Part shown: in pieces, positions 22,910-30,882 of the stretch
Layout of the letters: every line of letters starts with the position of its first letter
Position numbering within the stretch: the stretch's first letter is position 1
Assembly: GCA_020025425.1 (NCBI GenBank)
Contig: JAHHSD010000014.1
Coordinates: forward strand, 1 to 39,949
Length of the DNA: 39,949 bases
Direction of reading: 5' to 3'
Origin: Oscillospiraceae bacterium
GTDB lineage: Bacteria; Bacillota; Clostridia; Oscillospirales; Oscillospiraceae
The notes under the pieces: generated by a model
The model's database searches: none
What the model saw: the letters and a program-made list of their open reading frames with translations, nothing else
What the model was told of the DNA's origin: nothing
Translations under genes and position numbers: made by a program

Positions 22910-23974
22910 ATGGCAGCAATGCAGCGGCATACACAACGAAATCAGCGCATGGACCTTTACCGAGGTCTGGCCATCTACGCGGTCATCCTGATCCACATCC
23001 TGCTCCCGGGCCGGGCAGGCATCGCCGTCCGGGTGCTGGCCCGCTTTGCCGTCCCGCTGTTCTTCCTGACCGCCGGCTATTTCAGCTGGGCGGCCTCCCC
23101 TGCCGCTCTGGCCAAACGGGCTGCGCGGACCTTCCGTCTCCTGGCCTTGGCCTGTATCCCATACGTTGTTCTGGGCTGCATCCTGGCTGTACAGAAGGGG
23201 AAAAACCCGCTGGCCGGCCTGGCCCCCCTGCTCAATCTGACCGCATGGAGAAATTTCCTGCTTTATCAGATCATCCCCTTCCCCTACGCCTGGCAGCTGT
23301 GGTTTTTGGGTGCCCTCGCCAGCGTCTATCTGCTGTGGTGGCTGCTCACCCTCTTCTACCGCAATCGGGGGCTGTTCCTGCCCTATGACCGTCTGGGTCT
23401 GGCCGCCGTTGTTCTGCTGGCCCTCCACCTGATTGTGGGAGAGGGCTCCGTCCTCCTCCACCGGGAGGTCCCCCCCGGCGTGCTGCGCAGCATCCCCTTT
23501 GACGCCCTGCCCTTCTTTGCTCTGGGCTGCTGGACCGCCTATCGCCGTCAGGACATCCGCGCCTGCTCCTTTCCCTTCTATCTTCTTCTCCCCATCGGCG
23601 CCCTGCTCAGTCTGCTGGAGGGCTGGCTGGTGGGGGCCCAGGAGCTCTACCTGGGCACTCTGGTCCTGCTGGCCGGCCTGATGGGCCGGGCGGTCCAATA
23701 CCGCAGAGTGGGCGGCTCCCCCCTCACCCGGGCTCTGGTATTCTGCGGACAGGAGCTCACCCTGCCCATCTACATCGTCCACATGCTGATCCTGGCCCTG
23801 CTCCGGGAGTGCCCCATCTTCCCCCCGCTGATCTCCTCCGGCTGGCTCACCCCCATCCTTGTGGCCGTTCTCTCCACCCTGCTCGCCCTGCTCTGGGTCC
23901 ATCGGAACACCCTCTTTCACAGCCGCCGGCCCAGAGGCCGCCGCATCGCCCCTCCATCCGCAGGCCGGCGCTGA
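22910..23974 (+). CDS. Acyltransferase-3-like integral membrane protein
   Basis: This 354-residue protein has about ten hydrophobic segments. It begins with the acyltransferase family 3 hallmark RMDLYRGLAIYAVILIHI, in which the Arg and the later His are the conserved pair, followed by RFAVPLFFLTAGYFS. WQLWFLGALASVYLL and QELTLPIYIVHMLIL are later family-like segments. Members add acyl groups, often acetyl, to surface glycans or lipids. The ATG at 22910 follows GGAGGCGGGATC. The gene is followed by a lipoprotein gene 58 bases downstream. The acyl acceptor is unknown. Confidence 0.82.
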   Translation: MAAMQRHTQRNQRMDLYRGLAIYAVILIHILLPGRAGIAVRVLARFAVPLFFLTAGYFSWAASPAALAKRAARTFRLLALACIPYVVLGCILAVQKGKNPLAGLAPLLNLTAWRNFLLYQIIPFPYAWQLWFLGALASVYLLWWLLTLFYRNRGLFLPYDRLGLAAVVLLALHLIVGEGSVLLHREVPPGVLRSIPFDALPFFALGCWTAYRRQDIRACSFPFYLLLPIGALLSLLEGWLVGAQELYLGTLVLLAGLMGRAVQYRRVGGSPLTRALVFCGQELTLPIYIVHMLILALLRECPIFPPLISSGWLTPILVAVLSTLLALLWVHRNTLFHSRRPRGRRIAPPSAGRR

Positions 23975-24032
23975 CCGCTCCCTGCTGTCCGTTTTCCGCT
24001 CAGAATACAGCTCAGAAAGGAAGGGTCCCCCT

Positions 24033-24671
24033 ATGACAAGACCAAACCGAGTGATCCGCCGCCTTGCACTTCTCCTGCTCTCTCTGCTGTGCCTGTTCCC
24101 TCTTGCCGCCTGCGGCATGAGCAAGGAGGACGCCGCCCTCTATGAGCAGGTCCTCGCCCTGGCGCTGGAGGAGGTAGGCTCCGACAACTGGGTATTCACC
24201 GGACAGTGCTGCGGCTGGGGCAGCGAATCTGTCAATGAGTACAACCAGTACAACTTCTACATTGACAAGGCGGACTACGACACCTACAAACACTACTGGC
24301 TGGAGGACGTGCCGAGAGAGCAGTATGCGGAGGGTCTGAACGAAGATCTGCGGAGCTGCGGCGACCCTGTGCAGCACTGCATCAACATTTATCGGCTCAA
24401 CTACATCGGGGATGTGGAGTACGGGGGCGTGATGCTGAAAAAGGACACCAACTACTATCTGGTATCTGTCTATGACAGTGCGGTCTACTACCGATACATT
24501 TTCGCCTTCCAGGACAGCAAAAACTTTGCTACCGACTCGGGCTACGTCCTGGACGAGGAAAACCCCTCCAGGCGGATGTTTTTCCACCAGGAGGGCCGGC
24601 ATTGGATCCGGGAGGAGCTTGAGCCCATCTCCTCGCCTGACAGTTCGGGGGATGCAGCGCCCTCTGTGTGA
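24033..24671 (+). CDS. Putative lipoprotein of unknown function
   Basis: This 212-residue protein has a basic N-terminus, a hydrophobic run, and a lipobox FPLAAC that should be lipidated on Cys near residue 27. The mature part is rich in Tyr, Asp and Asn, with an early CCGWGSESVNEYNQYNFYID segment and no domain that I recognise. AAAGGAAGGG lies 10 bases before the ATG. It is probably co-transcribed with the membrane acyltransferase and ends at a strong terminator. It is a membrane-anchored extracellular protein with no assignable role. Confidence 0.72.
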   Translation: MTRPNRVIRRLALLLLSLLCLFPLAACGMSKEDAALYEQVLALALEEVGSDNWVFTGQCCGWGSESVNEYNQYNFYIDKADYDTYKHYWLEDVPREQYAEGLNEDLRSCGDPVQHCINIYRLNYIGDVEYGGVMLKKDTNYYLVSVYDSAVYYRYIFAFQDSKNFATDSGYVLDEENPSRRMFFHQEGRHWIREELEPISSPDSSGDAAPSV

Positions 24672-24692
24672 CGCCAGAAATTCCAAGCATGC

Positions 24693-24734
24693 AAAAGGAA
24701 CGCCGTCAAGCCTGCTTGACGGCGTTCCTTTTTA
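24693..24734. terminator. Bidirectional terminator
   Basis: AAAAGGAACGCCGTCAAGC and its complement form a 19-bp stem with a 2-base gap at the tip, then TTTTT. It serves the lipoprotein gene and the convergent ackA. Confidence 0.92.
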
Positions 24735-24787
24735 ATGCGCTTCCCGTCTCAGCGGACAGGTCTGCGCTTTGTTGTGTTCCGATGGGC

Positions 24788-25984
24788 TCAGCCGCGCACC
24801 AGGGCAGCGGTGTCCATGGCGATCATCAGCTCCTCGTTGGTGGGGATGACCAGGGTGCGGACGGTGGCGTCAGCAGCGGAGATGTCCCGCTCCTCGCCGC
24901 GGAAGTTGTTCTTCTCAGCGTCGATCTTGATGCCCATGTACTCCAGGCCCTTGACCACGTTGGCACGGGTGCCCTTGGAGTTCTCACCCACACCGGCGGT
25001 GAAGATGATGGCGTCCACACCGCCCATGGCGGCAGCATAAGCGCCGATGTACTTGCGCACGCTGTACTCGAAGGCCTCCACAGCCAGAGCGGCGCGCTCG
25101 TTGCCCTTCTCAGCGGCCTCGTCCAGGTCGCGGAAGTCGGAGGACACGCCGGAAATACCCAGCACGCCGGACTTCTTGTTCAGCACGTTGAGCATCTCCT
25201 TGATGTCCATGTTGTGCTTGGTCATCAGGTACTCCAGGATGCCGGCGTCCAGATCGCCGGAACGGGTGCCCATGGGCACGCCGGCCAGGGGGGTGAAGCC
25301 CATGGTGGTGTCCACGCTCTTGCCGCCGTTGATGGCGGTGATGGAGGAGCCGTTGCCCAGGTGGCAGGAGATCAGCTTCAGCTCCTCGAGAGGCTTGCCC
25401 AGCATAGCGGCGGCACGGCCGGCCACATACTTGTGGGAGGTGCCGTGGAAGCCATAGCGGCGGACCTTGTCCTCGCTGTAATACTCATAGGGCAGAGCGT
25501 AGATGTAGGCCACGGGGGGCATGGTCTGGTGGAAGGCGGTGTCGAACACGCCCACCATGGGGGTGTTGGGCATCAGCTGCTGGCAGGCCTTGATGCCGAT
25601 GATGTTGGCGGGGTTATGCAGAGGAGCCAGGGGGTTGCACTCCTCCACGGTGGCCATGACCTCGTCGGTGAGGAGGACGGACTTGGCGAACTTCTCGCCG
25701 CCGTGAACCACGCGGTGGCCCACAGCGTCGATCTCGTCCATGGAGCCGATCACACCGTTCTTGGGGTCGACCAGAGCGTCCAGCACAGCCTTGATGGCCT
25801 CAGCGTGGGTGGGCATAGCCACGTCCACAGCGTCGATTTTCTCCTTGCCGGGAGCCTTGTAGGTAAACTTGCCATCGATGCCGATACGCTCGCACAGTCC
25901 CTTGGCCAGGACCTCCTCAGTCTCGGGGTTGAGCAGCTGGTACTTCAGGGAAGAGCTGCCGGCATTGATCACTAAAATGTTCAT
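24788..25984 (-). CDS. ackA: Acetate kinase
   Basis: This 398-residue enzyme makes ATP from acetyl phosphate and ADP in fermentative acetate formation. NILVINAGSSSLKYQL at the start is the phosphate-binding signature. HRVVHGGEKF, VGVFDTAFHQTMPP, YGFHGTSHKYV, CHLGNGSSITAING and IIFTAGVGENS follow in the usual order. The ATG at 25984 has AAAGGAG 10 bases upstream; the TTG three codons earlier is rejected. No pta lies next to it. The sequence is complete, with normal length. Confidence 0.97.
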   Translation of the reverse strand: MNILVINAGSSSLKYQLLNPETEEVLAKGLCERIGIDGKFTYKAPGKEKIDAVDVAMPTHAEAIKAVLDALVDPKNGVIGSMDEIDAVGHRVVHGGEKFAKSVLLTDEVMATVEECNPLAPLHNPANIIGIKACQQLMPNTPMVGVFDTAFHQTMPPVAYIYALPYEYYSEDKVRRYGFHGTSHKYVAGRAAAMLGKPLEELKLISCHLGNGSSITAINGGKSVDTTMGFTPLAGVPMGTRSGDLDAGILEYLMTKHNMDIKEMLNVLNKKSGVLGISGVSSDFRDLDEAAEKGNERAALAVEAFEYSVRKYIGAYAAAMGGVDAIIFTAGVGENSKGTRANVVKGLEYMGIKIDAEKNNFRGEERDISAADATVRTLVIPTNEELMIAMDTAALVRG

Positions 25985-26064
25985 TGGAATCAATCTCCTT
26001 TACAAAGGTTGTTATTGCCTTCTTGGGCGTGTTGTACTACACTGGTGCATAGCCTTATGGTAAT

Positions 26065-26093
26065 ATAATACCGCTTTTCCTGTCACAGGACAA
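26065..26093 (-). promoter_or_regulatory. Promoter of ackA
   Basis: On the minus strand TTGTCC (26088-26093) and TATTAT (26065-26070) are 17 bases apart, 80 bases before the start codon. Confidence 0.6.
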
Positions 26094-26102
26094 CTGTTTT
26101 TT

Positions 26103-26116
26103 CCACAATATTGTGG
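26103..26116. promoter_or_regulatory. 14-bp perfect palindrome between ackA and tmcAL
   Basis: CCACAATATTGTGG is a perfect palindrome just upstream of the ackA promoter and of the divergent tmcAL gene. It may be an operator; it does not match a consensus that I can name. Confidence 0.4.
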
Positions 26117-26161
26117 TATACCCCGAGAAATTTTCCATTATCTTCTTCTAAAAGGAGGCGC

Positions 26162-27364
26162 ATGGCCATAAACACAGTGGGTATTGTTGCAGAATACAAT
26201 CCGTTTCACACCGGACACGGCTACCAGATCGCCCAGACCCGCTCCCAGCTGGGAGGCGACGCCCGGGTGATCGCCGTGATGAGCGGCAACTGGGTCCAGC
26301 AGGCCGACTGCGCCCTGGCGGACAAGTGGACCCGGGCCCGCCTGGCCCTGATGGGCGGCGCCGATCTGGTGCTGGAGCTGCCCACCCCCTGGGCTACCGC
26401 CTCGGCGGAGTCCTTCGCCCGGGGGGCGGTGGCCCTTCTGGACAGCACCGGCGTGACCGACCACCTGTGCTTTGGCAGTGAGTGCGGGGAGCTGTCCCCC
26501 CTTCGCCAGGTGGCCCACTGCCTGAACAGCGAAACCTATCAGGCCGGACTGCGGCGGTTCACTGACGAGGGCATGCCCTTTGCCGCCTGCCGCCAGGCTG
26601 TGGTCCAGGCCCTGCTGGGGGAGGAGCCCGCCCGGCTGCTGGCCACCCCCAACAACAACCTGGGGGTGGAATATCTCCGGGCCCTGTCCGCCCTGCACAG
26701 CCCCATCCGGCCCATGACCATACGCCGGGAGGGCTCGGCCCACAACACCCTGGAGGAGAACCGGTTCGTCTCCGCCACCCGCCTGCGCCGGGATCTGCGC
26801 GCCGGGGACCGGGCCTCGGCCGCCCCCTATCTGGTCTCCGGGGGACAGGGGGTGCTGGAAAAAGTCTCCCTCTCCCGGCTGGACCGGGTGGAGCGGGCCA
26901 TGCTGGCCAGGCTGCGCACCATGACGGCCGGGGACTGGGCCGCCCTCCCCGACAGCGGGGCGGCCGAGGGTCTGCCCCAGCGCCTGGAGCGGGCGGGCAG
27001 ACAGGCCGTCTCCCTGGAACAGTTTTATGAGCTGGCCAAGACCAAGCGCTACACCCACGCCCGGCTGCGCCGGCTGGTGCTGTGGGCCTTTCTGGGGCTG
27101 ACTGCGGACCACCGCCCGGACACGCCCCCCTATCTGCGGGTGCTGGGCTTTGGCCCCCGGGGCCGGGACCTGCTGCGGGAGATGAAGGACCGGGCCTCCC
27201 TGCCCGTTCTGACCAAGCCCGCCCACGCCAGGGCCCTGGACGGCCCCGGCCGGCAGCTCTTCCAGCTGGAGGCCCGGTGTACCGATCTGTACGACCTGTG
27301 TCTGGACCCCATCCCCGTCCCCGGGCGGGAGTGGACCCAGGGGCCGGTGATTCTGATGGAGTGA
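26162..27364 (+). CDS. tmcAL: tRNA(Met) cytidine acetate ligase (TmcAL, YlbM family)
   Basis: This 400-residue cytoplasmic enzyme acetylates the wobble cytidine of elongator tRNA(Met) using acetate and ATP. The nucleotidyltransferase-like N-terminus shows GIVAEYNPFHTGHGYQI, with the HxGH motif, and MSGNWVQQADCALADKWTRA. GADLVLELPTPWATASAE and TPNNNLGVEYLRAL follow. AAAAGGAGG lies 4 bases before the ATG at 26162; the longer frame from 26111 includes that site. It is divergent from ackA, which is a fitting neighbour because the enzyme uses acetate, though this may be chance. The DUF3810 gene follows after 7 bases. Confidence 0.93.
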   Translation: MAINTVGIVAEYNPFHTGHGYQIAQTRSQLGGDARVIAVMSGNWVQQADCALADKWTRARLALMGGADLVLELPTPWATASAESFARGAVALLDSTGVTDHLCFGSECGELSPLRQVAHCLNSETYQAGLRRFTDEGMPFAACRQAVVQALLGEEPARLLATPNNNLGVEYLRALSALHSPIRPMTIRREGSAHNTLEENRFVSATRLRRDLRAGDRASAAPYLVSGGQGVLEKVSLSRLDRVERAMLARLRTMTAGDWAALPDSGAAEGLPQRLERAGRQAVSLEQFYELAKTKRYTHARLRRLVLWAFLGLTADHRPDTPPYLRVLGFGPRGRDLLREMKDRASLPVLTKPAHARALDGPGRQLFQLEARCTDLYDLCLDPIPVPGREWTQGPVILME

Positions 27365-27371
27365 GGAGGAC

Positions 27372-28484
27372 ATGGACGTGAAGGTATGCAAAAAATCCTG
27401 TCTCCGGTGGGGCGCCGCTCTGGTCCTGCCCCTGGTCCTGATGGGCCTGTTCCTGCTGCTGCGGGGAGATCAGGCCCTGATGGACCGCTGGGTCTTTGGG
27501 GTGATGGCCCCCGTGGAGCAGGCCCTGGGCCGGTTCTGGGCCCTTCTCCCCTGGTCCGCCGCCGAGACCCTGGTGGTCCTGGCCATTGTGGGGGTGGTGG
27601 TCTGTCTGGTCCGGGCGGCGGTCCTGCTGATCCGCCGCCGGGAGGGTTTGGCCTTTCTGCGGCGGCTGCTGGCCCTGGTATCCGTGGGGCTGTGGCTGTG
27701 GTGCGCCCTGTGCTGGATGTGGAACCCGGCCTACTACGCCTCCTCCTTTACCCGGCGCAGCGGCCTGGAGCTCCGCCCCCACGCCCCCCAGGAGCTGCTG
27801 GACACCACCCTCTGGTTCGCCCAAAACGCTGCCCGCCTGTCCGACCAGGTGGCCCGGGACGACCAGGGCCATTTTGCCGAGGACCAGCGGGACTATTTCC
27901 GCCGGGGCGTCCGGGTCTACGACAACCTGGTCCGGGACTTCCCCTGCCTGGCCATGGACAGCGTCCCGGCCAAGCCCCTGTTTTTCTCCCGGGTCCAGAG
28001 CATCTTCGGCTTCACTGGGGTCTACTTCCCCTTCACCGGGGAGGCCAATGTGAACGTGGACGCCCCCGCCTGTCTGCGCCCCGCCGTCCTGGCCCACGAG
28101 ATGAGCCACCAGCGGATGGTGGCCTCCGAGCTGGAGGCCAACTTTGTGGGCATTGCCGCCGCGGTCACCAGCGATGACGTGGTCTTTCAGTACTCCGGCT
28201 ATCTGATGGGGCTCATCGAGCTGTCCAACGCCCTGCACGCCGTCAGTCCCCAGGCCTGGGAGGAGGTGGTCCGGCTGTCCTTTACGCCGGAGCTTCGTCA
28301 GGACTGGCAGGACAACCGGGACTACTGGGCCGCCCTGAGCTCCCCGGTGGATGCGGCGGCCGCCCAGACCTATGACGCCTTTCTGAAAAGCAATGACCAG
28401 CCCCTGGGCATCGCCTCCTACGGGGCCTGTGTGGACCTGCTCATCACCTGGTTCGGCCCGGACGGGGCCGGCCGGAAGGGATAA
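27372..28484 (+). CDS. DUF3810 membrane protein with HEMSH zinc motif
   Basis: This 370-residue protein has an N-terminal membrane segment near residues 13-31 and two or three more to about residue 115, then a soluble domain. LAHEMSHQRMVASELEANFVG carries a zinc-protease HExxH motif and a following glutamate that could be the third ligand, so it is probably an active membrane metalloprotease. GFTGVYFPFTGEANVN precedes it. DUF3810 proteins have no established function. It lies 7 bases after tmcAL and is translated from the same transcript; GGAGGA lies just before the ATG. A terminator follows at once. Confidence 0.82.
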   Translation: MDVKVCKKSCLRWGAALVLPLVLMGLFLLLRGDQALMDRWVFGVMAPVEQALGRFWALLPWSAAETLVVLAIVGVVVCLVRAAVLLIRRREGLAFLRRLLALVSVGLWLWCALCWMWNPAYYASSFTRRSGLELRPHAPQELLDTTLWFAQNAARLSDQVARDDQGHFAEDQRDYFRRGVRVYDNLVRDFPCLAMDSVPAKPLFFSRVQSIFGFTGVYFPFTGEANVNVDAPACLRPAVLAHEMSHQRMVASELEANFVGIAAAVTSDDVVFQYSGYLMGLIELSNALHAVSPQAWEEVVRLSFTPELRQDWQDNRDYWAALSSPVDAAAAQTYDAFLKSNDQPLGIASYGACVDLLITWFGPDGAGRKG

Positions 28485-28522
28485 AAAATGCCGCTGTCTC
28501 CTCCGGGACAGCGGCATTTCTT
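28484..28522. terminator. Bidirectional terminator between convergent genes
   Basis: AAATGCCGCTGTC pairs with GACAGCGGCATTT around an 8-base loop, with AAAA before and TTTAT after. Confidence 0.9.
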
Positions 28523-29388
28523 TATTTCACATGGACATGGTCGTTGATGTGCTTCATGCAGTAGCAGTAATAGCCGTTGCACTTGGAGCAGTAGCGGAAC
28601 TCCATGTTGGGGTCGTCCGCATCGGTGATGCCGCACACGGCGCACTTGTGGATATAACCCTTGCGGGCCTGGACCTCCTTCTGGGCCTTTTTGAAGTTGA
28701 TGGTCTGGGGATTGACCCTCCGGGCCGCCCGCTGACCGCCCCAGTGGAGCAGCTCCATCAGATCGTCCCAGAAGAAAATCAGGTAGTTGAGCAGGCCCAT
28801 CACAGGCAGGGCGGCCAGCACCGGGGCTCCGCTTCTCAGGTAGCCCACAATGTCGATGAGGAACAGGCCGGCGTCGATCCAGGCCAGCCACTTGGCCTTC
28901 ACAGGGATGATGAAGTAGACCATGAACTGGGTGTTGGGGTAGAGGGTGGCGAAGGCGAAGAACATGGACATATTGACGTAGTACATGTTGGCCGTCTGGA
29001 CGTAGCGGGGCTCTCCCAGGGCGAAATACAGCACCATGCCCACAATAATGTTCAGGACCACGCCCAGGGCGTAGAACACGGTGAATCGGGTGGACCCCCA
29101 CTGCCGCTCCAGGGTATTGCCCAGGAAGTAGTACAGCATGGTGGACAGGACGAACCAGATGGGGCTGAAATTCAGGGGCACGAACACAAAGGTGATCAGC
29201 CGCCACAGCTGGCCCTTCATGATCATGGCCGGGTAAAAGCCGATGATCTGGGAGAAGGTGCCCTGGCTGAACATATCCAGCAGAAACACCGCCACATTGC
29301 CAAAGACGATGTACTTCATCAGGTTGGGTATCCCAAAGTTGGGGTGGTTATAGCAAAAACGGTCCAGTCCGCGAGAAATGCCTCTCAT
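28522..29388 (-). CDS. Rhomboid-like membrane protein with C-terminal zinc ribbon
   Basis: This 288-residue protein has about six hydrophobic segments. MKGQLWRLITFVFVP and LERQWGSTRF are rhomboid-like, but the GxSG serine motif and the partner histidine are not seen; the expected region reads NMSMFFAFATLYP. It is therefore probably an inactive rhomboid-like protein. After the last membrane segment a hydrophilic linker leads to a ribbon with CAVC and CSKC plus a further CYC. The ATG at 29388 has GGAGGG 7 bases upstream; the frame to 29436 is rejected. Function unknown; it may recruit or chaperone membrane proteins. Confidence 0.78.
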   Translation of the reverse strand: MRGISRGLDRFCYNHPNFGIPNLMKYIVFGNVAVFLLDMFSQGTFSQIIGFYPAMIMKGQLWRLITFVFVPLNFSPIWFVLSTMLYYFLGNTLERQWGSTRFTVFYALGVVLNIIVGMVLYFALGEPRYVQTANMYYVNMSMFFAFATLYPNTQFMVYFIIPVKAKWLAWIDAGLFLIDIVGYLRSGAPVLAALPVMGLLNYLIFFWDDLMELLHWGGQRAARRVNPQTINFKKAQKEVQARKGYIHKCAVCGITDADDPNMEFRYCSKCNGYYCYCMKHINDHVHVK

Positions 29389-29434
29389 GGACAGCCCTCC
29401 ATTTCTTTGTTTTGTCGTTCTCACGCAGTATATC

Positions 29435-29463
29435 ATTGTACCCGCTTTGAAAGGGAATGTCTA
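29435..29463 (-). promoter_or_regulatory. Promoter of the rhomboid-like gene
   Basis: On the minus strand TAGACA (29458-29463) and TACAAT (29435-29440) are 17 bases apart. Confidence 0.65.
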
Positions 29464-29516
29464 TTACAAAAGTGTGAACAATTTTCCCCCGCCTGTGCAA
29501 AAATTGATTCCTCCCA

Positions 29517-29545
29517 TTGAATTTTTTTGAAAAACATCGTAAAGT
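29517..29545 (+). promoter_or_regulatory. Possible promoter of ahcY
   Basis: TTGAAT (29517-29522) and TAAAGT (29540-29545) are 17 bases apart in AT-rich DNA before ahcY. The -10 is poor. Confidence 0.4.
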
Positions 29546-29602
29546 AGTCTCAAGGAATCACAGGCCCCCTGCGGGCATTTTGCACAGAAAGGAATTTCAT
29601 CT

Positions 29603-30847
29603 ATGAGTATCGTGAAAGATCTGTCCCTGGCCCCCTCCGGCCGCCAGAAGATCCAGTGGGTGCGGGATTTCATGCCCGCCCTGAGCGGCATCGAGGAGCG
29701 TTTCCGCCGTGAAAAGCCCTTTGCCGGTCTGACCATCGCCGTCTCCGTCCACCTGGAGGCCAAGACCGCCAACCTGGGCCTGGTGCTGCGGGAGGGGGGA
29801 GCCAACGTCCACCTCACCGGCTGCAACCCCCTGTCCACCCAGGACGACGTGGCCGCCGCCATGGCCGACCTGGGCGTGGACACCTACGGCGTCCACGGTG
29901 TGGATATGGCGGAGTACGAGCGCCTGCTGGAGGAGACTCTGAAGTGCCGTCCCCACCTGATCGTGGACGACGGCGGCGACCTCATCAACCTGCTGGGCGG
30001 CAGGTGTGCCCAGTACGGCGACCGGCTCATCGGCGGCTGTGAGGAGACCACCACCGGCATCCACCGCCTCTACGCCCGTGAGCGGGAGGGCATCCTGCCC
30101 TGCGCCATGATGGCCGTCAACGACGCCAAGGCCAAGCACTACTACGACAACAAGTACGGCACCGGCCAGTCCTCCTGGGACGCCATCATGCACACCACCA
30201 ACCTGATGGTGGCGGGCAAGACCGTGGTGGTGGCCGGCTACGGCTGGTGCGGCAAGGGCATCGCCATGCGGGCCAAGGGCATGGGTGCCGACGTGATCGT
30301 CACCGAGGTGGACCCCTTCAAGGCGCTGGAGGCCACCATGGAGAACTTCCGGGTCATGCCCATGGACGAGGCCGCCAGGTACGGCGACATCTTCGTCACC
30401 GCCACCGGCTGCAAGGACGTGATCGTGGAGCGCCACTTCAAAGTGATGAAAAATAACGCCATCCTCTGCAACTCCGGCCACTTCGACTGCGAGGTGGACG
30501 TGGCCGCCCTGGGCGCCATGGCGGACGAGCGCTTCCCCCGCCGGGAGGGCATCGAGGGCTTCCGCCTCTCCGACGGCCGCATCCTCAATGTGCTGGCTGA
30601 CGGCCGCCTGGTCAATCTGGCCGCCGGCAACGGCCACCCCGCCGAGATCATGGACATGTCCTTCGCCGTCCAGGCTCTCTCCCTGGAGTGGCTGGTCAAG
30701 CACCAGAAGGAGCTTGAGAAAAAGGTCTACAACGTCCCCAATGAGATCGACGACCAGATCGGCCGGGTGAAGCTGGCCGCCATGGGTCTGGCCATCGACA
30801 CCCTCACCGAGGATCAGAAAAAATATCTGTCCGGCTGGGAGGCCTGA
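29603..30847 (+). CDS. ahcY: Adenosylhomocysteinase
   Basis: This 414-residue NAD-dependent enzyme splits S-adenosylhomocysteine to adenosine and homocysteine in the methyl cycle. GADVHLTGCNPLSTQD-like sequence near residue 70, IVDDGGDLINLL, the GGCEETTTGIHRLYA loop, NDAKAKHYYDNKYGTGQS and the Rossmann VVVAGYGWCGKGIAMRAKGMGADVIVTEVDPFKA run in order. HPAEIMDMSFAVQAL is the C-terminal signature. Its length is that of the shorter bacterial and archaeal form. AAAGGAA lies about 10 bases before the ATG. Many Firmicutes use Pfs/LuxS instead, so this is the less common route. Confidence 0.95.
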   Translation: MSIVKDLSLAPSGRQKIQWVRDFMPALSGIEERFRREKPFAGLTIAVSVHLEAKTANLGLVLREGGANVHLTGCNPLSTQDDVAAAMADLGVDTYGVHGVDMAEYERLLEETLKCRPHLIVDDGGDLINLLGGRCAQYGDRLIGGCEETTTGIHRLYAREREGILPCAMMAVNDAKAKHYYDNKYGTGQSSWDAIMHTTNLMVAGKTVVVAGYGWCGKGIAMRAKGMGADVIVTEVDPFKALEATMENFRVMPMDEAARYGDIFVTATGCKDVIVERHFKVMKNNAILCNSGHFDCEVDVAALGAMADERFPRREGIEGFRLSDGRILNVLADGRLVNLAAGNGHPAEIMDMSFAVQALSLEWLVKHQKELEKKVYNVPNEIDDQIGRVKLAAMGLAIDTLTEDQKKYLSGWEA

Positions 30848-30882
30848 GCCTCCCGCTTCCGTTGAGAAAGGAGTCTTTTATT

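Noticed and set aside
24668..25975. 435-residue plus-strand ORF opposite ackA
   Set aside because: Antisense shadow; acetate kinase motifs are complete on the minus strand.
26103..26116. NrdR box
   Set aside because: CCACAATATTGTGG lacks the two central bases and the flanks of the NrdR consensus, and no nrd gene is adjacent.
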